Shown: positions 42,910 through 55,120 of the stretch, piece after piece
How the letters are laid out: the number at the start of each line of letters is the position of its first letter
How positions within the stretch are numbered: position 1 is the first letter of the stretch
From: Athripsodes cinereus
Lineage: Eukaryota; Arthropoda; Insecta; Trichoptera; Leptoceridae
Reading direction: 5' to 3'
Length of the DNA: 64,000 nt
Assembly (NCBI GenBank): GCA_947579605.1
Contig: OX388311.1
Location: 23,810,951-23,874,950, forward strand
The notes under the pieces: generated by a model
The model's input: the letters and a program-made list of their open reading frames with translations, nothing else
Told to the model about the DNA's origin: nothing
Databases searched by the model: none
Made by a program: the position numbers and the translations under genes

Positions 42910-45408
42910 TGCTACGCATTAAAATATTCAACGCGTAATACGTTCATATCCACTGCTATACCAATAATTCGTAGTTGTCCTTTGTCGTCACTCAATAATA
43001 AATAATAATATTATTATATTTTCTCTACACCTTGTCGGTAATCCTCGGGTATCCTCGTGCATACGAATGGTGCACTCATCACCACTATCACGTGATGTCC
43101 ATGGAATGTTCTTTTTTTGTAACGTCTTTTCGAAGTCCGTTATGACAAACAGTTTCTCCTCTACGATGGGTTAGACCACACGTATGGGGTGGCCCAGTGC
43201 CCACTCTGTTCTCGCGGCGGACAGTCATCGTAGTAATTACGACAAGTTAATAGTATTGTTAGATAATTAGAGGCAATCTTCATAACAGTGTAATGATCAA
43301 TCTTGTTGTCTTCCTGCGTTCATAAAATAATTCTTGTTGTGTGCCGTGTAATAATGTACTTTAGAACAACCTGTGTCAATTGTTATGCGCGTGGACGGAT
43401 TTACCGCCAACATTAGTGTACCCTAAAACCGTTCTTATTAATAATCAATAGTAATCAATAAACCAAATAATATCGTGAACAGGCTTGAGTATCCTGTGAG
43501 TCGTATAGATTCCGTTGTTGAAGTGATATTAAGATAACATTTGGGAGTTTTTTTTGAGTGATGTAGCATTTGTATGATTTTGGGCGTGGTTGTTGCAATT
43601 GCCGCCATTTTTCATATCCGTGTGAAATAAGATAATCCCTTGTTTCTGATCAACTTTTCATTGTTAGGATTCATAAAAGAATCACTTAAACAATTCTTTA
43701 TACTTGCTCAGTGTTATAAATTTAACTAAAACAAGAATGGGTTCCGAAGGAACGAATACATCTTCAACGCGAGAGTCTGTATATTGCGCATCAGTAGTTT
43801 ATCAATGAACACTCATTCTTATGAGAACGTGAAGATCCTCTCTTAACTTTTCTGGTTACGACCCTTGTTATGAGAGTGATTAAATGACCACCCGTATATG
43901 CTTGGACAGACTATGGAAATAGTGACGCTTTATTCCTTTGGCACTGAGAATAGTGTTGAAACGTAAATTATTTCTCTTATCACTTGTGAAGTGGCGATCT
44001 CTTCGTCCTGAGGACAGGATCTGTCTGATTCTGACATCACCGCACTCCTGTACGTCCTAGAGTATAACCAGCGACCGCCATAGAATCATCAGGGTATGTT
44101 TCTTTCATGATCCTGCCATCTCCCGTCTATGAGTGCCAAAATACGTTAACAATAACATACTTGTCTTTGTGTTATTCTTATCCAGCTCGCCAGTCTATCT
44201 GTAAGTGACAATATTACTACTGTATATGATGTATATATATTGATAATTTATTCATAACTATGTTCATATAATCGTTGAACTATCTATATATTAATTTCCT
44301 TTGTGTAATAATATAAGATCTTGAGTATGAATGAAGAATGAATGATTCCCATTTCATGTTATAGACCCCACGATAATCCAGGTATTGATTTATATTTGTA
44401 ATACCAAGGTTGGTGTCTTTTAATAATTACCATTGTGTGTTTTACTGTCTCTATCCAAACATGGCAATACTTTCATAATTTTGCGTATTGTATGGAATAG
44501 TATTCCCTACAGATTTACTTTGAAAGTAACTGTATTGTTATGTAATGTATATGTTTACACAATAAATGTAAATCACTTACCATCCGATATCTTTCTATTG
44601 AAATTCATTTTGTATACCCATCAGTAGATTCAATACTCTTAATAATACTAAAGTACATATCTCCGCCTCCGTGTATATAATCTGCCAATAACCTAGTATA
44701 TACTCGGAGTAGTTATGTAACAAAGGTTCGAATCCTTGGCCAACCATTGGGAGGAAGACCATATTATCTCACTATGAAGGCAACCAAGAGCTAAATGAAA
44801 GGCTCCATTGATGGAAATAATATATCCACTTTCTTGGAAAGGTCTAATGTACTTTTTGATAATCTTAGTTTCACATGATATATATATATAATTTTGTTGT
44901 TTACATGGATGTACCTATATATTTACCTTGATACATAATATGAAGATTCTATTCAATAAGTTATAAATGGTATACTGAAGGAGTAAGGTGTTCCTGGTAA
45001 CCTGACTGCTTGTGGACTTAAGGGTAAGCATGACACAGAGGCCTCTCTCGCCCAGAGCCAAGTAAAAGGGCCCCATACACTTGTAAGAAACCCCTAGACA
45101 TAAACACGAGTATAGACCTTTTACTTCTTAATATCTTTAGACATAAACACGAGTATAGACCTTTTACTTCTTAATATCTTTAGACTACTTAACGAGCATA
45201 TAGACCTATATTTATAACAGTATTACTCTACAGAATATGTATTTTGCTTCTTATAGTTCAGTTTGAAACCTTGTTCATTGTTCTAATTTTGCTTTTGTAA
45301 TAAATTGTGTGTTCGACCGTTGGACGAAGCATAATTTACTTGTTATGTGAGAGCGTGGTTAATGGAAACCACACACGTAGCAATTTGATTGCACGTCCTC
45401 ACGTAGCA
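42910..45408 (+). repeat. 3' LTR (2499 bp)
   Basis: It matches the 5' LTR with about nine substitutions. The only length difference is an extra tandem copy of a 43-bp segment (ACATAAACACGAGTATAGAC and following) at about 45099-45184, which exactly accounts for 2499 against 2456 bp. Poly(A) signal AATAAA at 45299-45304. Confidence 0.95.
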
Positions 45409-45540
45409 CATTCCAAATCAAATCCCTGGTTCTCCTTCAGAAAGCCACTGCATCGCCTTTGGAGTTGATCTATGAGATAGTTGATAATTTTTTATTGAGT
45501 AAATATATAAAATTTGAATTGAAATGCTTTGTAGGTGCAA

Positions 45541-45755
45541 TATAAATATAATATATAGACACTTGTAAAAGTAGTACCAAACACAATTAAACATCAATAA
45601 TTGAATCCTTAATTAACGCATAAAAAATAGTGATCAATGACGAAGTTGCGATATTTCGAGGTTTAGACAGATGTCAACCCATCTACATTCTACTTATTAC
45701 CTCAGTTTTTTTCTGGTAAGGAAGCAGAGAGGTCGGATTTAATTTTTTTTGGACA
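45541..45755. mobile_element. Copy-B-only insertion of unknown type
   Basis: About 215 bp (from TATAAATATAATATATAGAC to AATTTTTTTTGGA) interrupt the sequence that is continuous in copy A as gtaggtgcaacatcaggg. The T-rich right end could be the A-tail of a minus-strand SINE. No TSD is clear, so it might instead be a deletion in copy A. Confidence 0.5.
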
Positions 45756-46321
45756 TCAGGGATCCTTTTCTATTTACTAATTTTTATTTTGGTTGTAAAC
45801 AATAAAAAACTGTAATACAATAATTACTGTAGCAACTGTGATTTCACAGTTAGAAATTATGTTATCGTACAATCGAACACCTCTATAATTAGGCGGGTAT
45901 AACACGTTTAAGTTTTGCATCAATCTTCTGTAAAAAATACAAATCTGTTGAACCAGTCATGTACTAATTGTGGATCGAGCGTGTAAACTCCATCTAATGT
46001 GTGGATTAGTGCGATTGAAATTGGCGCGACGATGTTTGCGTTATAAAAAACTATGTCCTTGTGCAAATGCAAAATCCTGTTTTAGAAATAGTTCTATTTA
46101 TAATGTTTTGTATAATCTTTGACTTCATAATCATAATAAAACACTTATGATTTATTAAATAAATATATTTATAAATTGATAGGTGCTTGTTGGATTGTGT
46201 AAATAAACCTACGTATGTACTCAGGTAATTGTTTGATCAAGCTGAAGTACTTATAATATGTACATAATACTTGATGTGCTGATTTCTTGATTATATTATT
46301 ACAAGTAATGACATAAGTAAA

Positions 46322-49300
46322 ATGTCTTCCATTGGGATAATAACTGTGTTTTTGTGTTTTTCATTTGCGTGTAAGTTTATATATTAGGTATATTTAATGG
46401 CATTGATTTTGTTGCCGCACAATGGACTTAAAGGATTTTTTTTAACAATGTTTGTGTTGAATTATTATTATTTTAGGTGCCACAAGATTGTACAATGAAG
46501 TTTTAGTGCCAAATGCAAGAGAAAAACAAATTATTCAAAATGTCAAATTTGTTTTATACACAAGGTATGAAGATGTTTATACTTTTATAGATTTAGAAAG
46601 AAATTTAGAAATAACAACTATTTGAATTTTTAATAACTCTAAGGTTTGTACATTCACAGAGTGAAAATTCATTATGATGATATTATACTTTAAATATAAC
46701 ACAGTTTACTTTTCACTTAGATTTATTCAAATCTCGAGCGCTTTCGTCAATGTTAATAAATTGACATTTTCAAGAGAACATTGATGAAAGCACTCGAGAT
46801 TTGAACAAATCTAAGTGAAAAGTAAACTGTTATATTTATTTAACAAGTGCGAGCGCATGGACGTTCCTCAACGTCCGACAAAAATTTTCCGTAAAGGAGT
46901 ATGGACGTTCCTCGACATCATTGCCTATAAAATCACTTCTACGGGAGTTAACTTCAAAATATTCATACTACAGACATCTATGGACTCAATTCTTAAATAT
47001 TTTACACACAGATTACAGTTTTTTTAATTACCGACCAAACTACAGTGGATTTTAGATATCACGTGACGCTGCCATACAATGTCAACCATTTTTTCGCGCG
47101 CTTCGTACTTATCACGCGATTGTTGAATCTGCTTAGTTTTTTGCGTTTATTTCAAAAAATACGCCGTCTTTTTTCAATTTGATGAAACTCGAGTGCTATT
47201 TACTAATACTTTTGCTTTCGAAAATATTTTTTTTTGTTCGGCGATATTAAATATGTGTTTTCTATGTGCAGTGGTACTTAGTGTACGTATGATTTCTTAA
47301 ACTTTTTTTATTTAAATACTTACAAAGTGCTATTGAGTATTTTTTTCATTGTGTTTATCTATAAAATAAACGTAATATTATTTTTTAATTGATATTTAGT
47401 GATAATATTTTTGGATTTAAGTTAAAACATAAAATTGACAATGGCTAACAGAAATTTGCCGACAGATAAAGAAATTGCCGAATTGTTGATGATTAGTGAC
47501 AGTGGATTGTGATGTTGCACTGTGCGTTCATCTTTGTTTATGGTTTATCACACTAAAAATTATTTTTAATTTATTTTACACCACATATGTACCTATATCT
47601 GTATATTTAACATTACTGTAAATTATGCATCAAACTTTATTAAGTGAGTAGAATGTGAACTAAAATATTATTATCGATTTGTGATAGTTTGTGACCCCTG
47701 ACTATATATATCGGATTTTACCCCTTATATACATAGATTGGTAAATACATAAGTTTTATCGACTAGTAACTTGTTTATATTGGTGTTTTCTAAGTATTTA
47801 GTAGAAATTTATCAATTTTTGAATACGTGAAAAAAACTCGCTCCCCATAGCACGAGATTTCGCTTACAGCTTGCTCCTGCACTTGTTAAAGTATAATATC
47901 ATTTGAATTTTTATAAGTTTTAGTGACATTTGTTTAAAGTAGGTTACATATTTACATTAGTTTTCTGGTGCAACGTTTCTTCTAGGGTAGGCAGAGTGGA
48001 AAAACGTCAAATAAATCATATACCTACTATCGTCATTTTTTCTTAAATTCGCAAATATCTTTGAAAATATTATTGTTAATCGAATCAGATTGTTTTCTGA
48101 CAATTACATCTCTTTGCATATTTATGGGATAAACAACTTCTCACCTAATTTTTTTTTTGTTGATATAGACTATTTTTACATATTGTATGTTATTGAATGT
48201 TTATTTGTTTTTTTTTTGTGATACAGACGGAATTCTGGTTCCCCGGAATATCTGGCAACAGGAGATGATAATAGTCTGTTGTCGTCTTCATTCAATAGGA
48301 GCCTTCCAGTGAAAGTTATTATTCATGGTTTGCATGGTGGACTACACGACGATATCAACACTTTTCTAAGACCAAGTAAGAAATTTGGTTTAATAAAATT
48401 GACGCGAACAAAATTATTTGAGTTACGTGTTGAGTATTATGGGTGTCAGATGCCCGCCTCCCACTCCTAGAGTAAGTTAAATGTATAACCTTCTGAAAAA
48501 AAATCCAAAGATCTAACTTATGTAGTCCTGAAAAAATGAAAAATCAATGACTAATGCTAATTGAAGTATAGAGTCCCCCCCCCAATCTTCATAAAAATCT
48601 TGAGTACGTCTTTGGTACCTATTTGCCTTCATTGAAGGTCATCTGAATATTAAACGAATTTGTTAGGAGAGGACTATTTGAATAACTGCATGCATGTTAT
48701 GAATAAACGGTTAATCATCTTCGTGTTGCATGAAATAAGTCATCATACTAGCACCTCGTTGTCTTAATCGTTTTATGACATTTTTTGTCTTCTATTTTTT
48801 CAGCATTATTACAGGCATTGGATATAAATGTTTTATCCGTGGATTGGAGTATCCCTGGAGGTGATGACGCTTCTCTGGTTGTTCCCAGAGTTCCTCACGT
48901 CGCCAGATTGGTAGCAAAGTTCTTGAGTTGGCTAAATATGCACATCCAAGCCCCTTCTCCTAGTGTACATCTTATTGGTTTTAGTCTTGGTGGTCATATG
49001 GTTGGAATGGTAGCTCGCCATAGCAATTTTACGGTGGAGTTTATAACATGTAAGTACCTGAATTATTTTTTACTTTTCACCATTTCTTCAATCTGTTTAA
49101 TATTATTTACATTTTTTACCACGATTTTTCTCAGATAGTTCGACATACTACTTTAAGCCTTTCCAGACCCCCTAGACAAACCGTACTTGGTGGTCGACTA
49201 CAAACGAACTTTTCGACAATAACCGCAACAATAACGCATAATTATACGGTACATTGTAGGTAGATTGTCGAAAAGTTCGTCAGTAGTCGATCGCCAAGTG

Positions 49301-51942
49301 CGGTTTGTCTAGGTACCCAGGTTCCGTAAGGAACAGTCTAACTCAAATTTTTAAGAAAACATACCATAGTAAATACCTATTGTTTTTCAATAATTTTAGA
49401 TTATTCAAGGATCAATCTACCTACATGACGTGAAAATTTAGAAAGTCTAACTTTGTACCTAATTACACGAGTATTCGAGTAATCAGTAATAGAGGTTTAA
49501 ATATATCTTGGTTCCGTACGCGTATGGGACAGAATTCGTCACTATCTTGTGATGCGAATTCCAAAAATATAAATATCATTCTAGTGTGATGGTAATTAAT
49601 AATAGTAATTTATTTATTTATTTTATTCTTCTCTGTATTTTATTGATATTTAAAATCAACACAAAGTATCATAAAAATAGGTATCAGTTACACAATTCAA
49701 TGTAGGTACAGGGAGCGAGTTTAGTTAGAATGCAATGTCTTTCAACTAACCCAGTTACATCAACTTTCAAAAACATCCATGGATTCAGAATGGGACGCAT
49801 ATTGGCCCCGTAGGGATGATCTGAAAGTACATAATATATATTCATTTGTTAAACTTTAAAACCTACCTATTTCATTTTCAGTCTCAAAAACTACTCGTAT
49901 GTGTGGGAAAGAGTTAATTACATGTAATCTACAATATAGAATGGAATATTTTACATTGAATTCGATCAAAACGAACGAGTTATTGAGGGCTTAAAGAGAA
50001 ATTTATTAATTTATTTTTACATTTGAAAGTTATATATTTATTACGTAAATACGTCAAACCGCATACACCATGACTGTGAGGAACAAAAGTGGGGAATCCC
50101 AGGAAAGTAAGATGTTGAGAATATGAATGTTGCAGTATATTTGGATGTTCTTATTTTTTATTTATTTGTTTTACACAACAAACGGCTGCATCAGCCTTTT
50201 CAAATAATACAATGAAAACAAAACAATCATGTAAAATAAAGCATTCCAGATAAAGAAAACAATAAAAAAATATAAATAACATACCTAATATTAAATTAAA
50301 TTCAAATAGGTAACAAATAAACATACGTACGTACAAGGTGCAAATCAATTTAATTCAAATAAATATACATAAATACTAATACCAATAATATGATAGACAG
50401 AAAAATATATATTCATGAAATAAAATTGGAGGATATAACTTTATGTTTACATTTTTTTTTTATTTTTTTTTAAGATATATCTGGGTTTTGTTTGTTATAA
50501 ACCCAAATACAACCTTATACACCTTTCACAGTAAGCTACTAAAAGCTTGTGTCGTGAAAGGGGAGTTTGCCGGCACCCCTTGTTCACGAGGCCGAGACTC
50601 TACCTCCAGGCTACCGACGAACTCAATGTAGTTTTAGAAGACAACTGGTGTAAAAATATTATTATTATGCAAAAGTATACAGCCGGTAGAAGTGTATAGA
50701 AGTAGGTTATAATGTGTTATAATTATAATAACATAATTATAAATAGTTATTTTATTTAAATAACACTTATGTTATTTAGGTCATCCTTGTTTTTCAAAAT
50801 GTAAATTTTAAACTCCATCGACTTTAACATTTTTCATTGGTGTGACGAAAACTAGACAATTTTGAATATTTTCTTTTTTTACTCATACTTTTATTCTAAT
50901 TCATTTTACACACAAAATGTTCAGTTAAAAGTTGTAGAGCTCTCAGTTACGTATTACTTTGTACCAGTCATTTCTCAGTAGAACTTTTATAATTATAATG
51001 CGTTACGCAGCAACAATGATGTTTTTTTTTCATTTTTCAGTTTACATAATATGTATATGTACAAAAATTTATGAAAATCAAATTCCATGCTTACAACATA
51101 GATTTATGTTTAAATTGTCCCGTACTGAAACAAAATTTCACAATAGGTAATGTTTATTTTAACTAAAAATGAACTTATGATGATAAAATAATTATGGTAT
51201 ATAGCCATCTTTTGTAAATTATAAATGCTGTATAATTTTTAAGATTTGTTGATAATCTAACGAATCTAACCTATTCAGTTCAACGGATTCTATACACATT
51301 TAATTCTATTCGAAGACTTCTAAGGCTTTCTATTAATTCTATCCTATTTCAATTACAGCTTTAGATCCCGCTAATGTCAAATGGGATACTGAAGAAGGTA
51401 TTCGTCCTTCTGATGCCAAATATGTTGAAGCAATACACACAAATGGTGAATCCCTCGGCTACCTGCAGCCTGTTGGTCAAGCTGATTTCTATCCCAACAA
51501 GGGGAGTACCATGACAGGGTGTAACCAGAATGACATTGGGTGTAATCATATTAGAGCTGTGTACTATTATGTGGACTCGATAGATCATAAAGGATTTAAG
51601 GCAATTAGATGCAACAGTCTAGATGAATTGCTTAATGATCATTGTGGCAACACTGGACAGTCTTATATGGGAGGGGCTTACCCGAAAAATGCGTAAGTTA
51701 TTTTGATAAACTTTCTTCCAACAATAAGAGTAGACAATGCTAATTTTTTAACACAAATAGTTTCAAATAAAATCACATAAGTAATTATACTCTTTTAATA
51801 CTAACTTATAGGTATTTTTTATCATTCTCATAATTTTTTATATCCTTATGATCCGTGTTTGATTTTATTTTATTTTTTTAATTACAGGTCTGGTGTATAC
51901 TACTTGGAGACAAATGCGGAGAGACCTTACTATAAAGGATAA
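46322..51942 (+). CDS. Secreted lipase/phospholipase A1-like, copy B (6 exons)
   Basis: Exons 46322-46370, 46477-46564, 48227-48375, 48804-49049, 51359-51692 and 51888-51942 have the same lengths and phases as copy A and encode 306 residues. The catalytic triad Ser156-Asp180-His241 (GFSLG, SLDPA, CNHIRA) and the six-residue lid are unchanged. I noticed three coding differences from copy A: a silent change in exon 2 (gctaca/gccaca) and two in exon 4 (ACA to ATA, Thr to Ile, and TTG to TTA). Intron 2 is longer than in A because of a 1-kb piggyBac-like insertion. Intron 4 lacks the A-only SINE and intron 5 lacks the A-only MITE. AATAAA lies about ten bases after TAA. It is either the other allele of the same gene or a recent paralogue. 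Confidence 0.88.
46839..47885 (+). mobile_element. piggyBac-like non-autonomous element, copy B only
   Basis: A 1047-bp insertion absent from copy A. Its ends are TTTAACAAGTGC and GCACTTGTTAAA, i.e. C-starting TIRs (CAAGTGC/GCACTTG) directly flanked by TTAA on both sides, as for piggyBac. The copy A site reads tatatttaaagtat, with one TTAA and 4 bp fewer. A 3-bp TTA duplication is the alternative reading. At 47442 a short ORF starts MANRNLPTDKEIAELLMISD and stops at 47510-47512. This resembles the acidic N-terminus of piggyBac transposases. No catalytic DDD domain remains. It splits the right arm of the hairpin MITE in lipase intron 2. Confidence 0.6.
49175..49309. mobile_element. Mariner-like foldback MITE in lipase intron 4, copy B
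   Basis: Same 135-bp hairpin as 25923-26057, with TA on both sides. One arm base differs (CCGTACTTGG instead of CCGCACTTGG), which breaks one pair. Confidence 0.8.
50452..50624 (-). mobile_element. tRNA-derived SINE in lipase intron 4, copy B
   Basis: Counterpart of 27234-27407 with the same deletion at the B box. In copy B the segment reads gggagtttgccggc where A reads gggttgtttgccggc. Confidence 0.75.
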
Positions 51943-53414
51943 TAATATAAGAAATAAATAAAATGTTCCCATATATACGAATGTACTCGTGCGCACATTT
52001 ATTTGTAAAAAAATGTGATGAAAAAATGATACAATTTTTACTCATGAAATTATATATTGATTTAAAAATTTAAATACGTATGATTCATTATGGATAAATT
52101 TTATAATTTTTATAGTGGTATCCATATTGTGACGACATTTGAGTATTTTTATTATTTGTATATTGATCATGTTTATTTAGTGTTTGAAGAATTATAATAA
52201 AGATCTATCACCATTAAAATAAAATACATCAAAAAATGATATTATAAAAAATAGAGTACAATAAAATTATGGACGACTATTGAATGAATTTTAAAAGCCT
52301 ACAAATATATTGTATATGCATGTATACACTCGGAGTATTTTATGCATTGTTTAAAAATTCTATCGTGCTTTTTAATTTAACACCTCCATCATGAGTGACA
52401 TCAACAGGAAAATGTTTATTGGAATTTTATTGTTCAGATAGATACATAAATATTGGTAAGTATTAAAATATTATTAAGGGGGTTAATATCCATTAAAATT
52501 TCGTCTCCTAGTCCATATGCTGGGGAACAAATAGGTCAATTTGTCTGTTAACCCAACTAAATGACACTTTGATGTAGTCAGTTGAATAAGTGCCGAATGC
52601 TATGGTACCTACACATCTACTACGTACTTACATATATGCACCCTCCCACCTAGATAACTTGTAATGTTATGGTGCTACATACACTGGCTTTCCTATGTGT
52701 GTATCATCTATAAGGGAGTATATTGCAATGGGTGCAAGCTGACTCAGTTGAATAAAATATACCAAATATTAGAAACTTAAAGTTTTATCATTTAAAAAGT
52801 GCGCATGTAGACAGGCATTATACCATAAACAAAGAAAATACTTTGTAGATATTGCAACTTCAAAGTAATAACAAACATTTTAAATTTTAATTAAATATAA
52901 AATAAAAATATTGTTAAACACTGTTTTATTTCCATTAGGTTAGATATTAATACCTAACGTTTTCACCTATACTTGTAGGAGTCCTCAGGGGAAAAAAGTG
53001 TTCAATATTTTAATATTTTTATTTTAAATTTAATTAAAATTAAAAATGGATTTCCACAGTATAAACACAAAAACTTTTGAATTACTAAAGATTTTTAACA
53101 TTAAAATTCATAATTTCTAGTGAAGTATCCATGTATGCTTTACTATACTCATGACGTGTCCCTAGTGGAGTAGGCAGAGAGAATGGAATGCCAAATATGT
53201 CTATCTTTATATATATAATTTCTTCATGTGCTTGTATTCCTTGTTTTTTTTTTGTATTAAAACATTTCATACATACGCTTCCACTTGTGCGTGATTCATT
53301 TATAGACAGAAAATTGTTTCAATCAATGATGACTTCATTTGTTGAATATTTGTATTTTTTTTTGTTAGTTTGACTGATTTTTCCGTTTCATTTGTTGAGT
53401 CAGTTCAAATTTCC

Positions 53415-53565
53415 CGGCACATGTCGCGCCGGCGTCTATCTATGAGCGTAGCGGCGCTATGTTTATACACCCTCAGCGTTCCATCCCTCTCTTCCTTATT
53501 ATTACTGTTTCTATGCTAAACTCAGTGGATAACTAGTCGTTGTGAGGGGAGGGTGTGATTAATTT
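53415..53565 (+). promoter_or_regulatory. Possible promoter/5' UTR of derailed-like gene, copy B
   Basis: Counterpart of the GC-richer island in copy A (CGCGCCGGCGTCTATCTATG, GTGAGGGGAGGGTGTG), 1.6 kb upstream of exon 1. Its position and base composition are the only evidence. Confidence 0.3.
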
Positions 53566-54621
53566 CGTTTACACTGTTTTGGAAAAGACGAAAGAGTTAT
53601 AAAATTACGAAAGTTTTCGGCGGGAAATATTTAGAATGAAATTGTCGTGAAGAATGAAAAAGTGATTTATCATTTTGAAATATACATTATAATTCAATAC
53701 ACGTTTTGATATTCATATATTTTTAGTTACGTTTTCATCTATTTTGATTGCTTTTATTTGTTTTAATTTATAAACTATTATTCCATTTTGCCTTTGGCTG
53801 TAAAATGTGTAATGCTATGTACCTATATAATTATGTAATGTTTCATGTTAACACAAATTAAGGAACATGTTATACGATCAAAATTTACTCAAAATTTATT
53901 TACTCTTGACTTGAATTGCCTTATTATTCAGAAATATTTTTATCGTCAGATAGATATTCTTATTTATTACATTGTTCTCTAATATAAAATAAAATATAAC
54001 CTCAATTTATGCAAAATAAATTATACGGCTCTGTAGGATATATTTTATTTGGTGATTTTTTAAAATAGTTTATACCTACTATGACTGGCAGTGTGCACTC
54101 GAAATAAAATTAATAATTGCTAAGCATTTGCTGAACCTGATTCGTATCAAATTTATAATTAGTTGTATCGATGCATCGAATGAAGAATTATTCGAATATA
54201 TCATCGAATATACAATTATTTACTACCCCGTCTTTATATTAAATTTATTTTGTTGGAAAACACCGCATTATTTTAATACATAAATCATTATGAAAAATTA
54301 GTTCCATATTAGCCTAAATCACTCGCAAACGAGTGGATAGTCTTGAGAAGAATGAAATAGAAAATGTAATTGTAACGCGGTAGTTCCACTGGCTTCCGCT
54401 ATCACTAGTGAGTGATCGACAAAGAGATTATTAAATTTGCGATTTTGATTGTGTTTATCTATGAACATCATAATTCACTCAATTGCGGGTGCATTGCCGT
54501 AAAATGAAATAAGAAGAAGAATCTATGAACGTTTTATATAATTATATTTAGTCAAAATTGGGTAAATTATAAAATGTTGCATAATTTAAAATCAGTTTTA
54601 GCTTATAACGTGGACTTCCGT

Positions 54622-54815
54622 CAAAGTATGGTCTCCCACTCTTTTCTATATGAGTGTACCTAATATAAAACGTAGGTATTTGTAAATGAATAAGATTAAT
54701 TTAAACTTTTAAATTCAATCATGAGGTGGGCTACCCATCCTGGGTATCTTTAATATGTAACGGAGAGGATGATTTGTGTATTGATTATGTGCAGATAGTT
54801 CACTTGTTAGAGAAA
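54622..54815 (+). mobile_element. Diverged LINE-tailed SINE, copy B
   Basis: Same old SINE copy as 32745-32945 (CAAAGTATGGTCTCCCACTC to AACGGAGAGGATGATTTGTG). It predates the A/B split. Confidence 0.5.
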
Positions 54816-55120
54816 AAGATAAATAAAATATCTGGCATTTAAATTATCACTTTTTATATATATATTTCATAAATTATTTCAATACAATTAATACCCAGAA
54901 GGCAAGATTTCAGCATACCATTTTTAAGTTTGCTTAAATTTTATGCGCAGTATTGAGTCATATTTTATGTTTATATATATATATATATATAATTTTATTT
55001 CTTAGTTCTCATTTAAAGTAAATAATATTTCTTATAGTGAAATTAGGATGTAGGATATAAGTAACGTGTGGTTGTAACAATTCTGTTCCGTTGGCACCGA
55101 GTTGAAAGTTTCTATAGAAA

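Larger units (their letters stand above)
33675..45408 (+). mobile_element. Ty3/gypsy-type LTR retrotransposon, complete
   Basis: An 11.7-kb element. The 5' LTR is 33675-36130, the PBS 36136-36154, gag 36966-38048, pol (-1 frame) about 38042-41296, a polypurine tract 42887-42896 and the 3' LTR 42910-45408. The order protease, RT, RNase H, integrase defines the Ty3/gypsy group. There is no envelope ORF in the 1.6 kb after pol. Only about nine base changes and one 43-bp duplication separate the LTRs, so the insertion is recent. Both ORFs are intact, so it may be active. The expected 4-5 bp target duplication is absent (gatat before, cattc after), see findings. Confidence 0.93.
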
